The notes under the pieces were generated by a model. The model was not told where the DNA came from. It was given only the letters and a program-made list of their open reading frames with translations, and did no database searches. A program made the position numbers and the translations under genes. From Capillidium heterosporum (taxonomy: Eukaryota > Entomophthoromycota > Entomophthoromycetes > Entomophthorales > Capillidiaceae): a stretch of 64,000 nt of DNA. Location: contig WBMQ01000008.1 in the NCBI GenBank assembly GCA_016630905.1, positions 124,001-188,000 of the forward strand. The letters run 5' to 3'. This document shows, one piece after another, positions 12,457-23,586 of the stretch (position 1 is the first letter of the stretch; every line of letters begins with the position of its first letter).

Positions 12457-13133
12457 ATGGTATCCTTGAACAGCCTAGCCTTACTTTCAATCATCATCCC
12501 AAGCCTCTTGGCCCATATGCAGATTGTTTACCCATACCATCGCCAGTCTAAATTCAGCCCCTACTATACGAGCATCGGACAGATCGATTGGAACGGGTTG
12601 AACCCTTTGGGTAACAAGGTAACAAAGCAAATGTAGTACAAAGACTAAATTTTTATAGGATGAATTCACCTACCCCTACCCTTGTAAAGGACAGCCCAAA
12701 GGTCCCGTTCAGGCTAGTTATGCAGCCGGCTTCAAATATCCACATAAACTTTACTGGAATAGCTACTCATAATGGAGGTCATTGCCAGTTTGCAATTTCG
12801 TACGACGACCAAAAATTTGTCGTTGTCAAGGACCACCTATCTACCTGCTTCGTTGATGCCAGCGGCTTGGAGTTTGATATTCCCTTACCTGCCAACATCC
12901 CCCCAGCCAAGAACGCTACTCTTGTGTGGGGTTGGATCAACGCCACTGGCAACCGTGAGTGGTACATGAACTGTATTGATATCGAAATTACAGGGGGTAA
13001 CCCCGCTGGCAAGTTGACTGGGCCTCAGATGTTGGTAGGTAACTTGCCAGGCTTACCAGTTTTCCCCGAGTTTTCGATTGGGAGTCAGTATTTGGAGAGG
13101 TTTGCTCAGAGACCTATCATCTCGGTACCTTAG
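12457..13133 (+). pseudogene. AA11-type lytic polysaccharide monooxygenase, copy A (single frameshift)
   Basis: Exon 1 (12457-12618) encodes a 19-residue signal peptide followed by a mature N-terminal His (HMQIVYPYHRQSKF), the first ligand of the copper histidine brace. A 40-nt intron follows. Exon 2 (12659-13133) keeps YPYPCKG, ATHNGGHCQ with the second brace His, and EWYMNC with the axial Tyr. Exon 2 is exactly one base longer than in copy C. The extra base lies in 12731-12737 and shifts the frame. Everything else is open, so this is either a very recent lesion or a sequencing error. An intact product would be secreted and would cut chitin oxidatively. Confidence 0.75.
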
Positions 13134-13699
13134 CTTTGAATGTGCTATTTCTTGACGCTGACGTACTAGATATACAACTTTGAACTAATAAATTTATATT
13201 GTATAAACTTTAATCGCTGAGAAACGACAAGCTGTCGAACTTGCATAATATGGAGAGTTCATATCAGCTCCTGACCAACCAGATGTTTTGCCATATTACT
13301 TTATTTATAAACTTGATAGCGTTTGTTTACGAGACCATATGATCCAAAAAGCAACCTGGTTCAATATTTCCCTCAAAATTATTCGCTTGAAGCAAAAGTC
13401 CCGCTAAAGTTTCAGGTGATCGGGCGTCCCATTGATCTAGGAATAATCATCAACTTCCTCCTTTCTACTTGCCAACAAAAGTGTGACCGACAACATAGCA
13501 GTAGAATGAATTAGGAGCTTCCATATTTGGGAATATGGTCTCAAACTTTTTCTAGTCTTTAGTCAAAAGGTACAAAGTCGGCACTTGCGACGAATAAGTG
13601 GTGTTGTCCTTAGTGACCTGTTTGTTAGCAAGTGTTGAAAATGTATATGTAGATCAAGGAGTCGAGAGGTACTACTATTCTCCTTAATGAAACTGGAAC

Positions 13700-13707
13700 T
13701 ATATAAA
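13700..13707 (+). promoter_or_regulatory. TATA box, LPMO copy B
   Basis: TATATAAA lies 71 bases before the ATG, matching copies A and C in position. Confidence 0.55.
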
Positions 13708-13770
13708 GGCAAGCCACAGCTTTTACTACCATTAAACAAAAAACATAGTAGCACTAATCATTGTAACAGA

Positions 13771-14447
13771 ATGGTATCCCTAAACTACCTAGCTCTAGCT
13801 GCGACTTTAATCCCAGCCTTGTTGGCCCACATGCAGGCCGTATACCCCCCTCACCGTCAGTCAAAATTCAGCCCTTATTACGTAAGTAAAGGTCAGGTAG
13901 ATTGGAACGCATTGAACCCACTGGGTAACAAAGTAAGGACAGCAGCAAACATACAAGTGCTAATAGCTTATATTTAGGATCAGTACAGCTACCCCTACCC
14001 ATGCAAAGGCCATCCCAAAGGTCCCGTCCAAGCCAGCTATACAGCCGGCTCCAACATTCACCTCAATTTTACTGGAACCTGCCATCCACAACGGAGGTCA
14101 CTGCCAGTTCGCCATCAGTTACGACGACCAGAAGTTTGTAGTAGTCAAGGACGTCCTATCTAACTGTCTTTTAAGCGGTTTGGAGTTTCGATATCCCACT
14201 TCCCGCCAATATACCCCCCTCTAAGAACGCTACATTGGTGTGGGGATGGATCAACGCCATCGGTAACCGGGAGTGGTACATGAACTGCATAGATATCGAA
14301 ATCAAGGGTGGGAATCCCGCTGGCAAACTTACTGGACCTGAGATGCTAGTTGCGAATTTGCCGGGCAAGGTAGTGTTCCCCGAGTTTTCGTTCGGTAACC
14401 AGTATTTGGAAAGGTTCAGTCAGAGACCCATCATTTCGGTTCCATAA
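13771..14447 (+). pseudogene. AA11-type lytic polysaccharide monooxygenase, copy B (decayed)
   Basis: Exon 1 (13771-13932) is open. It gives a signal peptide and mature HMQAVYPPHRQSKF. The intron is 13933-13977. Exon 2 begins DQYSYPYPCKG but then loses the frame. There is an extra base near 14075-14085, just before the second copper-ligand motif. More length changes at about 14160-14225 leave exon 2 four bases shorter than in copy C. The C-terminal part (14235-14447), including EWYMNC, is open again. This is the most damaged of the three copies and its upstream element is also degraded. Confidence 0.78.
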
Positions 14448-15167
14448 CTTGGAATATTGGTTCTCTACTTTACTTTGGTATGTTAACTATACAGATTTTG
14501 ACTTGAAGTCGGCTGTATAAGACTTTTAATTAATAAACTGTTGGATCGTATACTTTTATTTTAACTTCTGTTATAAAAATAAGAAGCAAGTGAGCCTGTC
14601 GAGTGAACTAAAATGAAAAATGAAGAGCATTAGAATATTTTTTAAATTGAAAGGCTTTCATAATGTTATCTAAGAGTTGGTTCGCATGTCCAACAAGTAC
14701 CTGTAAGTATATTTGAACTAGAATGTTTGAAGCAGGCTATTTTAGATTCTTGATCAATAATACTCATCAGTACATCACCTTTTTTTATATAGTATGTCAT
14801 TAGCTTATTAAACCTTATGATACAAAACTTCACCTTGCCTACAGTTTGTGCTCATAGATTTTTGTTCGGAAAGTCCGTCGAGTTTTTACTAGCTTATACT
14901 CAGTTGGTTTCGGAGTATCCTCTGAACTCCCGCTATCTATTTTATACGATCAAATGTGCGATGTAGGGACATAGCAGCAGACTTGGTAATGAAGTTTACA
15001 TATAAGAGTATTGTCCTGAAGTCTTTAGCTTCCTGTCAGTAGGTTTAATATTAGTACAGGTGTTCTCACATCTATTTACTCAGTTTGTAACTCACTTCCA
15101 GTGTGCATCATACACCTGAGCAAAAGTCCAATTTAGGTGCTAAATTTTAAGATCTCCATCAAGCAAG
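14448..15167. other. Spacer between LPMO copies B and C
   Basis: No gene. The right part repeats the promoter-proximal sequence of the array unit. The rest is unremarkable AT-rich DNA. Confidence 0.3.
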
Positions 15168-15182
15168 TGACTTGGATATTAA
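15168..15182 (+). promoter_or_regulatory. Candidate upstream element of LPMO copy C
   Basis: TGACTTGGATATTAA lies 79 bases before the TATA box and differs by one base from the copy A element. Position and sequence are conserved while nearby sequence has drifted. Confidence 0.4.
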
Positions 15183-15246
15183 TAGTTGATGGGTATATTT
15201 AGTTCATAAGACAGAGATGTTGATGTTCTTCATATTGAATTAGGAC

Positions 15247-15254
15247 TATATAAA
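15247..15254 (+). promoter_or_regulatory. TATA box, LPMO copy C
   Basis: TATATAAA lies 69 bases before the ATG of the intact copy. Confidence 0.65.
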
Positions 15255-15315
15255 CTTAAAGGTAACTTGAAGTTTGAGCAAACAGAAACTTCAGCCATAC
15301 TACTGATTTAGCAAC

Positions 15316-15996
15316 ATGGTCTCCTTGAACATCCTAGTCATGCTCTCAGCAACAATTCCAAGCCTTTTGGCCCATATGCAGATCGTCTACCCATACCACC
15401 GCCAATCTAAATTCAGTCCCTACTATATGGGCATCGGACAGATCGATTGGAACGGGTTGAATCCCTTGGGAAGCAAGGTACTAGTGCAAGGGAAAAAAAT
15501 CAAAATACTAATCATTCTATAGGAAGGACTTACTTACCCCTACCCTTGTAAAGGCCAGCCAAAAGGTCCAGCTCAAGCAAGCTATGTGGCCGGTTCTAAT
15601 ATACACATCAACTTTACGGGGATAGCTACCCACGATGGAGGCCACTGCCAGTTTGCAATTTCGTACGATGACAAAAAATTTATCGTCATCAAAGATGTCC
15701 TCTCCACTTGTTTCGTAAATTCAGGTGGCCTCGAATTTGACGTCTCATTACCAGCCAGCATCCCCCCAGCCAAGAATGCTACCTTGGCGTGGGGTTGGAT
15801 CAACGCCAAGGGTAATCGGGAGTGGTACATGAACTGTGTAGACATTGAGATCACCGGTGGGGATCCTAATGGCAAGTTAACGGGGCCTGAGATGTTGGTT
15901 GGTAACTTGCCAGGCTTACCAACCTTCCCCGAGTTTGCGATTGGAAGCCAGTTCTTGGAGCGGTTTGCCCAAAGACCCATTATTTCGGCACCTTAG
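15316..15996 (+). CDS. AA11-type lytic polysaccharide monooxygenase, copy C (intact)
   Basis: Exons 15316-15477 and 15523-15996 join across a 45-nt intron to 211 aa. Signal peptide 1-19 ends LLA, so the mature chain starts with His20 (HMQIVYPYH). That is the amino-terminal copper ligand that LPMOs require. The second brace His is His91 in ATHDGGHCQF, and Tyr156 in EWYMNC is the likely axial residue. YPYPCKG and WGWINAKGNREWYMNC are typical of the chitin-active AA11 family. The enzyme should be secreted and oxidise chitin chains, either in prey or host cuticle or during remodelling of its own wall. There is no binding module or GPI tail. This is the only fully open copy of the three. AA11 is assigned by motif, and substrate by family. 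Confidence 0.88.
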
Positions 15997-16746
15997 CTTG
16001 GAATTTATTTTCTGCTAGCAGCGTGCTGGGTACACAAATACAACTTAATTTCGATCGTATATGATTTCTAATTAATAAACTTTGGATTGTACATCAATTT
16101 CATATCTAAAGTCTGTCGAAGATTTTCGGGATTACTCTGACCTATATTTAGTTCCATTATAACTGTAGAACGATATTCCGAATCTACAATATCGGATACT
16201 TTAGAGCCAAAATTAATCCACATTCTACAGCACAGATATCTGACTACTTGTCCGTTAGCACCTGTAACTGGACCCACCACCTCCATTGACTTCATCTGTT
16301 GGTTGTAAGCGAGATATACAATCCGGCAAATTAAAATTAGAATACTATAACTAATATCTATTTGGAAAAGCAATCGAGATCTACCAACAAATTAAGGCAG
16401 TTGAATAAACTAATTGGCTATATATGTCATTTACAAACTAGTTTCTTTAACATAAATGCAAAAGGCCAAGTATGGTGATACGAGATGTACGACTAAATTT
16501 AACTATTTACCGTTAAAAACTTATATAAGAAACTTCCTAAAGCACCAAACCATCACCACGTTTTATATGGTCAAAAGCAATTGATTTTATATGCTCAAAT
16601 TGGCGTGTCTAATGAACAAATTTAGGTAACTAATGTAGCCATTATAAAGTTTGGAAGTTTGATTATCAGGTATCGAATGTCAACCATTTCATATAAAAAA
16701 CTAATATCTTTTCACTAAGCATACCGCAACTAATTTTTTAAACACG
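15997..16746. other. Spacer with an unsupported minus-strand ORF
   Basis: A 101-codon frame at 16068-16373 (minus) lacks an ATG at its start and has no recognisable domain. It has a loose resemblance in pattern to the minus-strand ORF at 11584-11856 on the other side of the LPMO array. TATATAA at 16522-16528 may serve the next gene, although it is 220 bases away. Confidence 0.25.
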
Positions 16747-17568
16747 ATGGGCCGGATAACCAATATGATACTGGATAAGTTGAGGTTCGTCCTTATGACC
16801 ATAGTCCTCCTATCGTTCCTATTTTCCCTCCTTTTAAAGAACAAGGTCATCCTAGTGCTGGATTACGACAAGTGGTACAAGGGTTTGGAGCTAGCTTTGA
16901 ATTTGTCCATCACATCGTTCATGGCAATAGAAACGATAAAAGCTGTCAAAGGAATAAAGTACGGCTACTGGTTATTGAAGTATAGGAACGACAAGGTTAG
17001 TGATTTGTTTGTTGAAGAAGTTGATGATGATACCGAATTAAAGAGCAACAACGATAACATAACTTTTGATTTTGACGGTAGTAGGCGACAGATACGATTG
17101 AGCAGGGAGCTCAACATCAGCAACAGTTCCATAATCCCAAATGAGCGCATCAAATTCGTCAAATTGAACTTTCCATTCATCGATACTGGGTACTATACCA
17201 ATCCAACCGAGTATCTTTTATACAAGCACAAGAAGTTTGGTATTTTGACGCAAAAGTTACGATCTCCCATAGCTTTAATTCTATTGAATATGATGCAAGT
17301 CGACGCCTTTATCTTTCAACTAGCTATATGTATCTTGAGTTTCACTAGTACCAAATTGATAACAGAGAATCAGTATTTTGCATGCCTGGTGGCATTATCA
17401 GCTATCCCAGGTGTAGGTAGTGCATTAGTAATTGGAATTTTGAGTTGGTATCATAACTATTTGTTTGCCAAATTGTCCGACGTCAATGGGGGTACAGAAT
17501 TCGGAGGTGGGAATTGTAACTTGGTACAGACGCCGAGAAAGGCTTTGCTGACCAGTTTGGAACCATAA
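16747..17568 (+). CDS. Four-TM membrane protein of unknown function
   Basis: Single exon, 273 aa, ATG start. Hydrophobic segments lie at about residues 14-33 (VLMTIVLLSFLFSLLL), 47-65, 176-200 and 213-238. A long polar, acidic loop of about 90 residues lies between segments 2 and 3, and a short tail ends LLTSLEP. The same plan, with two helices, a loop and two helices, is seen in the protein at 61853-62557. I do not recognise a named family. The neighbouring LPMO and SPRY genes give no functional hint. Confidence 0.7.
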   Translation: MGRITNMILDKLRFVLMTIVLLSFLFSLLLKNKVILVLDYDKWYKGLELALNLSITSFMAIETIKAVKGIKYGYWLLKYRNDKVSDLFVEEVDDDTELKSNNDNITFDFDGSRRQIRLSRELNISNSSIIPNERIKFVKLNFPFIDTGYYTNPTEYLLYKHKKFGILTQKLRSPIALILLNMMQVDAFIFQLAICILSFTSTKLITENQYFACLVALSAIPGVGSALVIGILSWYHNYLFAKLSDVNGGTEFGGGNCNLVQTPRKALLTSLEP

Positions 17569-18507
17569 TTAAATTTAGTTTATAATTTTTGCTGTCATAT
17601 ATATTTCTTGCCTAATTTTAATTTTAAGTATCTATAAAATAGCTACTTTAATATGAAATTCTTACATTTTAGTAGGTATGAGCCTAAATTGAAACTAAAG
17701 CCTAGCATACTGGTAACCTCGTGAAAGTGGGATTTAAAGTTCCAGAATAGCTGGGCCGTAGTTACTTCTAAACTCACCATAAAACGCAGTTAATTTAGAA
17801 TTTTAACCTCAGTTACTAAACTACTTTACCAACCTGGTTGATAATATATCCCATCTTAAAAGAATATTTTCACCAGTTTGACGGCCTACTCGCTTCGAAA
17901 TTTTCAAGTATATCCTATCATACTAGTTTTAAGCGTCAATAATTTAATAGCTTTTCTACATAAAGTAGCCAAATAATCCTTAGAAAGAGTTGAAATAGAA
18001 CCATATTTCGATACTTTATCTGGTTCGAAATAAAGAATAGTATTTTATATAAATACCTTATGAAAAATCCTTTCTGCATTTTTAAACAAGAGTTACAACG
18101 AAAACAATAGCATTTCAGCAGCAACTACTGAACCTTCCCAGGGACTATTTAGAATCCCGATATACCAGTTTGGACCTACACCTAGAACCAGTCTATAACA
18201 TTTGTAAGCAACGTCATAGCCTGTTTAGAATTCTTCAGTTCTCAATTTTACTACATGGTCAAAAGTAGACAGTTTATTGGATAACTACAGGTTCTAGAAC
18301 TTTACCAAACTGGAAAGGAACCGAATGGATCTATGTGGGATAGATCCAACAGTATAAAGAATCCTTAAACCGGATCAGATGACAACGCTTCACAAAAGTA
18401 TTTCTTTTTCTTTTCTATTTAATTGTTATACCTCTTTCTTTTAGTTCAAGCTATAAAGCTTGAGGATATCTTTGACTTAATCCAGTTCCAATCCACCACC
18501 AAAAATT
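17569..18507. other. Spacer with a possible LRR remnant
   Basis: Around 18130-18370 the plus strand reads as broken LRR-like phrases (LDLHLEPVYNI, LFRILQFSILL) with stops. This may be another F-box/LRR remnant. Otherwise nothing is visible. Confidence 0.25.
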
Positions 18508-19499
18508 ATGTATCTACAAGAAATACGTCGGAAGTTAGGGGTTGAATCGGCCTACTCTCTCTTTGCCTTACTGCTAGGTATAACAGCTTACATCATAATA
18601 TCGATATTCGCAAAGTTTACAGTTACAGCAACCATACTAGGTGTGCTAGGTATCATCTTTATATTTGCATCCATCGAATTTCGAACACGACGGAACACTA
18701 GTTTAACAAATGGACAGGAGAGCAATTTGATGGTTGAAAATACGAGTTACACCTTTCCTATAACGATAAGTGTAGTCGATCGCATAATTTCCAACGGCGA
18801 TAGTAGTATAACTTTTGTACAGCCTTGTACGATCCAAGCCAATCGAAGTCTGGCTCAAGTCTTCGAAACCAAGGTGAAGGCCTACTTTGAGATAAAGATT
18901 TTGGAGCTGGGTCTCAATACCAGTCTATATGTAGGACTTAGTGATAAGGATGATAACTTGCTGGCGATCCCAGGTACTTTAAATGCTAATAAACAAGTTA
19001 ATTTTATCTCATAGGCTTTCATCTCGGTGGCATTTCCATTGCATCGCAAAATGGTGGTGTCATGATCGACGGTAAACCTTTCAACTTGTACAGCCCCACC
19101 ACCTTGGTATCCAGTGACATAATTGGAATTCTAATCTCAAAAACCGACACCACTTTACTACTTAAGAAATACTTGGTCACCTTTGTTAAAAATGGTGTAG
19201 AGTTGAAATCCTTCGAAATCTTCCCAAAGTTGAACGTGAGTGGGAGGCTAGAGTTGACACCAACTTTGCATGCCACCGGCCCATGCCAGATTTTATATAA
19301 CTTTGGTCATGACGACTTCTTATACCGACCTGCTAATTTTAATGCTATAAGGATGTCACCTCTCAACAGTGGAATGGAGTTACCACCAGAGTATGAGGCT
19401 AGTTCGAACTTGGATATGCCATTAACCACTCTGAACTTTCCAGAAGTTGGGGAGCAAGTCCCCGAGTATTCTCAAAGCCCGAGTCCAACTCGGGCGTAG
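18508..19499 (+). CDS. SPRY-domain membrane adaptor with PPxY motif, Ssh4/Ear1-like
   Basis: Exons 18508-18973 and 19015-19499 join in phase across a 41-nt intron to 316 aa. The N-terminus has one or two membrane helices (about residues 17-58). A SPRY domain follows at about 95-270, with YFEIKILE, YVGLSDK, GFHLGGISIASQNG, DIIGILIS, VTFVKNGVEL and CQILYNFGHDDF. After it comes PPEY at residues 279-282, a WW-binding PPxY. This order of TM, SPRY and PPxY is that of yeast Ssh4 and Ear1. Those proteins sit in the endosomal or vacuolar membrane and recruit the Rsp5 ubiquitin ligase to transporters. Here it may do the same for permeases such as the one at 34993-36570. The family call is strong, the cargo unknown. 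Confidence 0.85.
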
Positions 19500-20099
19500 C
19501 TTTGTATATTTCAGTTACTTTTTTACGTTGCATTCACAGCAACTTTGAACTCTATTCCTGAATATCCTATTCTAATATTAACAACCTACTAACCTACAAT
19601 TGAAGTACATATATGCTCATAACTATATTAGTTTTATTTCGATGCGATTAACACTAATAAATATATTACTTCTATTGATAAAACATCAATTTGTATTTTT
19701 CAATGGGACCATTAACTTGATAGTGTATTGTCAGTTTGATTGTAGGGCATTGCACTGTCGATCCATTTGGTATTCGGCTTCAGTTTGAATTTCTATCTGC
19801 TATGCTTGAACTGAGGCAAAAAGTCAATTTGAGCTTAGAGATTTAGATATTGGGAATGATTTAGGTGGAGACAGCAACTGGAGAGAGATAGGACAGACAA
19901 AGTTGTAGATAAATGAAAAGTCAACATGGTAAGTTCGCTGAACTTTATACGATTTATATATACGTTCAAAAAGTGACAGAGTATAAAGTAGTCAAAAACG
20001 TCCTTTTAATATATATTTAGTAGCCAAAGTTCGATATGTATGCATAGACATAGTTTTTAATAGCATTCAAATCAAAGTAAATATTGAAAGGTGATTATA
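19500..20099. other. Gene-free spacer
   Basis: AT-rich, with no ORF bearing a recognisable domain. Confidence 0.3.
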
Positions 20100-21578
20100 A
20101 ATAAATAAATCTCCAAAGTACTAAGAAACTGTATTTTAACATCCAAGCTAAATATCACGTACAAACCCCTAAAGTAGCACATATAACTCCCATTACAGGT
20201 AACAATTTTTTAAAATTTCTTGCTACTTCTGACGAGCTATCTTTCAAGTAGATTAGACACCAAACTGAATTCAAGTATGTGTAGAGAATCGAAACGAGGA
20301 GCCAATCCCAGAGCCGATGCAAGGTCGTTACCTTATATCTGGCTAATATTGTCGATAAACTCGGTACTGGGTTGATAAAATTACATTTGCAAGGTGAAGA
20401 GCATGAAAAAGATATCATGAGGTCGTTTAGGCTGCACAACTTCAGATTGTGCAGCAAAACTGATGATCGAAAGTCAAAGTGATAAAAGTGATGGTTATCA
20501 CCAAAATGCAAATCCTTCAGATTGGTTATTTTGATCAGGTTTTTTAACTAGTTATTATTGTTATAGCCATTTTCTTATAAGCAAAGTTTACGAAGCTATA
20601 CCAGGTTAAGTATATATTTGTATTGGAATACCACAGAGTGTAGGATGTCAAATCTTTTAAAAAGCGTTAGTTTCCAGTTAAGGATAAAAACTGTCCATAC
20701 AATTCTAAATTGAGATAATCAAATATAGGCTAGTAACTACTGCTGGCTAAGTAACTGCTAGCATCCCTATTAGCTGCGTTATTGGTTCTAAAGGACAGTT
20801 TTTGTAACTTTATAAAAGTGCATAACACTTATTCACCATCACAGATTAATAGTTTTGTATCCAATTTTAATTGATGAAGGTTTATAAGTTTCTGCCTACT
20901 GCAATATACAAAAAGGGATCCATTACCTTTGCATCAATCAAGAGAATGTTCAAACTTGTGCACGTAAAATGATACATTCATTTCTTTTTGAGCCTCAAAT
21001 ATAGAAGCCATATTAATTCCTGGTCAAGATAATTTTCAATATAATATTTCTTAGTCAAACTTTAAGTTTACATATAGTTTTAAAGATTTCAGGTTGAGCC
21101 CGTCTCCTTCGTATCGAATGAGATCAGCTATCTGGCTCAGTTTTGAGAATGAATTTTTATTTCATCAAGTTGATATAAGTTTCAAGTTCAACTACAGAGT
21201 TATACGAGTTTGTTGGTTTAGCTTTAAATATGCTATAGTCATACTTCTCAACAATGGACAAGGGCGCTTCTCAAGTCTCTTAAAGACCTTGGATCGCATA
21301 GCCACGTTCAAAGTTGAAATTTTCAAATATAAGCTGATAACTGTGTGGATTATTTACATGTGCACAATTTCTCACATATTTTGATATACAAATAACTGTT
21401 CAAATGCTTTCATACTAAATATAACAAGCTTTTCAAGGAAATAGGCATTATAGATTGCATCTTGGTAGATTAGTTGTGAATATTGCTTGAAAGCTTTTAT
21501 CGAGTACTAGTAGATCGACCTTCTCTGGTGCAAGGATGTGAGTAGTTCTAGTAAAACTATTGTCGGTAAGTTGTCCGT
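20100..21578 (-). pseudogene. F-box/LRR relic 3, minus strand
   Basis: Read on the minus strand it starts at 21578 with TDNLPTIVLLELL (the ATG is now ACG). It continues past the end of the inverted repeat at 21353 into ELETYINLMK and LIRYEGDGLNLKSLKLYVNL, which match the third-helix and LRR region of the gene at 42568-44075. It ends in LRR pieces at 20155-20560 (ITNLKDLHFGDN, LHNLKLCSLNDL). Stops and frameshifts occur throughout. Its first 225 bases and its upstream region are nearly identical to relic 4, but the rest is not. Confidence 0.65.
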
Positions 21579-22083
21579 CGTCGTTACAAAGATTGAATCC
21601 CAATCACTTCTAAAGCTGCTCTTATGGCCTGTTTTGAAGAATGGCAAGAGTTGTGGGTTGATGAAGCTTGTCCAACTTGTCTAAATCCATTGGGCCAGTG
21701 AATAACCTCAGTTAAGCATATTCCATATCTTGGCACCTTTGAGTTTTGTGTTCAAAAGTTTATCCATCCTGGCTATTTTAGAAGCTACGTAATTTCTAAA
21801 GCTATTTCCCTTATAGCTAAAGCATATGCAGATTGTAAATGTATTTTGCAAGTGCAGCTTACTAGCATACATACCAGCTGGATGCCGGTTCATTTACTTG
21901 ACTTGCAACTATGTCAAAATGTATACCAACAACTATTTATAACTTTTATTGATAAATTGCTACAACTTCAATGGATGTATATTTAAATTTACTTTACCAT
22001 GGACTAATTAAATATAGATATTTCAAAAAGTTATCATTTACAAAAGATTTTCTAACTATAAAGCTACAAGCTAACTAAAAATA
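21353..22083. repeat. Inverted repeat, left arm (0.73 kb)
   Basis: This arm is the reverse complement of 30597-31325. I count about five substitutions and one 2-base length difference (TATAGATATT versus TATATATT near 22015), so it is roughly 99% identical. It holds the upstream region and the first 225 bases of F-box relic 3. It also includes a 61-codon ORF at 21708-21893 (minus) that differs in one residue from its partner. The ends are abrupt, with no target-site duplication. Confidence 0.9.
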
Positions 22084-23586
22084 CAACTAAATATAGCTTG
22101 TTCAAATGCTTTAAATTCGATATATAAATTATAAACAAGTCATCACTATCTCTTAAAAACAGTTGAAATGGATATTGTTACAACATCTACCATCATAGTA
22201 CGACGGCTTGAATATCAAAGTTATGGTTATTTGCATTGAAACAGATTATAATATAGTAGCAATTGTTCTCAGTCATCTTTAGATTGCTATTTTAACCCTT
22301 GCTGATATGGTTTATTGAGTCTTCTACATTGACAAGTTGTATAAAAGCTGTAACTGAAGTTAAAGCTAAGTTTAGGAAAAAGATTTACTAAATTTATAGT
22401 GTTAGTATTGAATAAGCTTAGACGTATATTTAGCCTTATCAATACTACCAGTGGCAAGCCCTTGATCATTACTCAAACTATATTGCTGATAATATTAAAA
22501 GTGCAGCACGGTTTATAAATTGTAATGAATTATCATTTCTGATAAAATGTTTTGACCTGCACTGTACATCGCATTACTTTATGATACTTCATTTATTCAA
22601 ATTTATTTTGGTATGTAGACTTTGGAACCCTATAGTTCTAAGGATTGATTTAAGATGGTTATTTTGATGGGATGTAGGTCAAATAAGTACAAGCTAGCTG
22701 CCACCTAAGTGTTGCCCCACACAAGGCTTAGAGCTTTTGAGTTCTATCCAATACATAGTTAAATATTGGTCAATATATATCAGCCTCGCTTTCCAAACTT
22801 CCAACTGCAAAAGTATTTGATAACCTTAATCCAAGTACTAACTTGGATAATCCATCTATCAAGCTAAGTGGAGTTTGGCGGTAAAATCCGTGGCTACGTT
22901 ACCTTTTTGCTCTTGGAGATATATAGTGGATGCTTTAGCAAATAAAAATTACATAATAAATCTATTCTCGAGGCCTAATTTGCTACCACCAATTTCCCGA
23001 GAATAGTTGACTTTTCAACAGCCTAACAGTGAAGGAATTAAATCCCAACATCATCAGCCTCAACATTTAAAGTGGATGGTAGGCCTCAGTAGTCTAATCC
23101 TAGGTTCGTTGATTTACTATTGAAATGGGATTCTCAAGCTGACACCCCTTTCCTTTTGAAAATAGTTGCGACTCCACTAGTCCAGCTGTTCTATGATCCA
23201 ACACCTGTATTTTAAAAAAGATTAGTTTCAAATAGCAGAGAAAAATCTACAAGTTTATAGCCACACTTTAGGGAAGGCTAGGTTTACTTTAATTTGTAAG
23301 CATGTGATCGGTCCAACTTTTACTTTGGTTGGTAGACTAAAGAAAAATATATTATTTTACTTACAAGAACTTTATAAGTTTATCCCTACTCCCATCACAG
23401 AGTCTAATAATTTAAATGAGTTCGCTTTCAATTTTCTCAACCCAACCATTGAAGTTTAGCAGTTTTGGTTTTCATCAGCTATAGCTTCTGCCGAGTACAG
23501 CCTCACCTACCTTTGGAATTATCTTCTACTTTCAATTGCCCAACTCAAACAACCCATCGATTAAACGCAACTTTTAAAGCTAAAGG
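22084..23586. other. Spacer with a short hairpin and a broken leader of the LRR gene
   Basis: A 9-bp inverted repeat, CTATTCTCG (22972-22980) and CGAGAATAG (22998-23006), is separated by 17 bases. From about 23370 to 23580 the plus strand has LRR/F-box-like phrases (LNEFAFNFLNPTIEV, YLWNYLLLSIAQL) interrupted by stops. This may be the decayed front of the next gene. Confidence 0.35.

Noticed and set aside
21708-21893. The 61-aa ORF conserved in both inverted-repeat arms as a gene
   Set aside because: The arms are about 99% identical as DNA, so one residue of difference says nothing about selection. It lies in the upstream region of the relics and has no domain.
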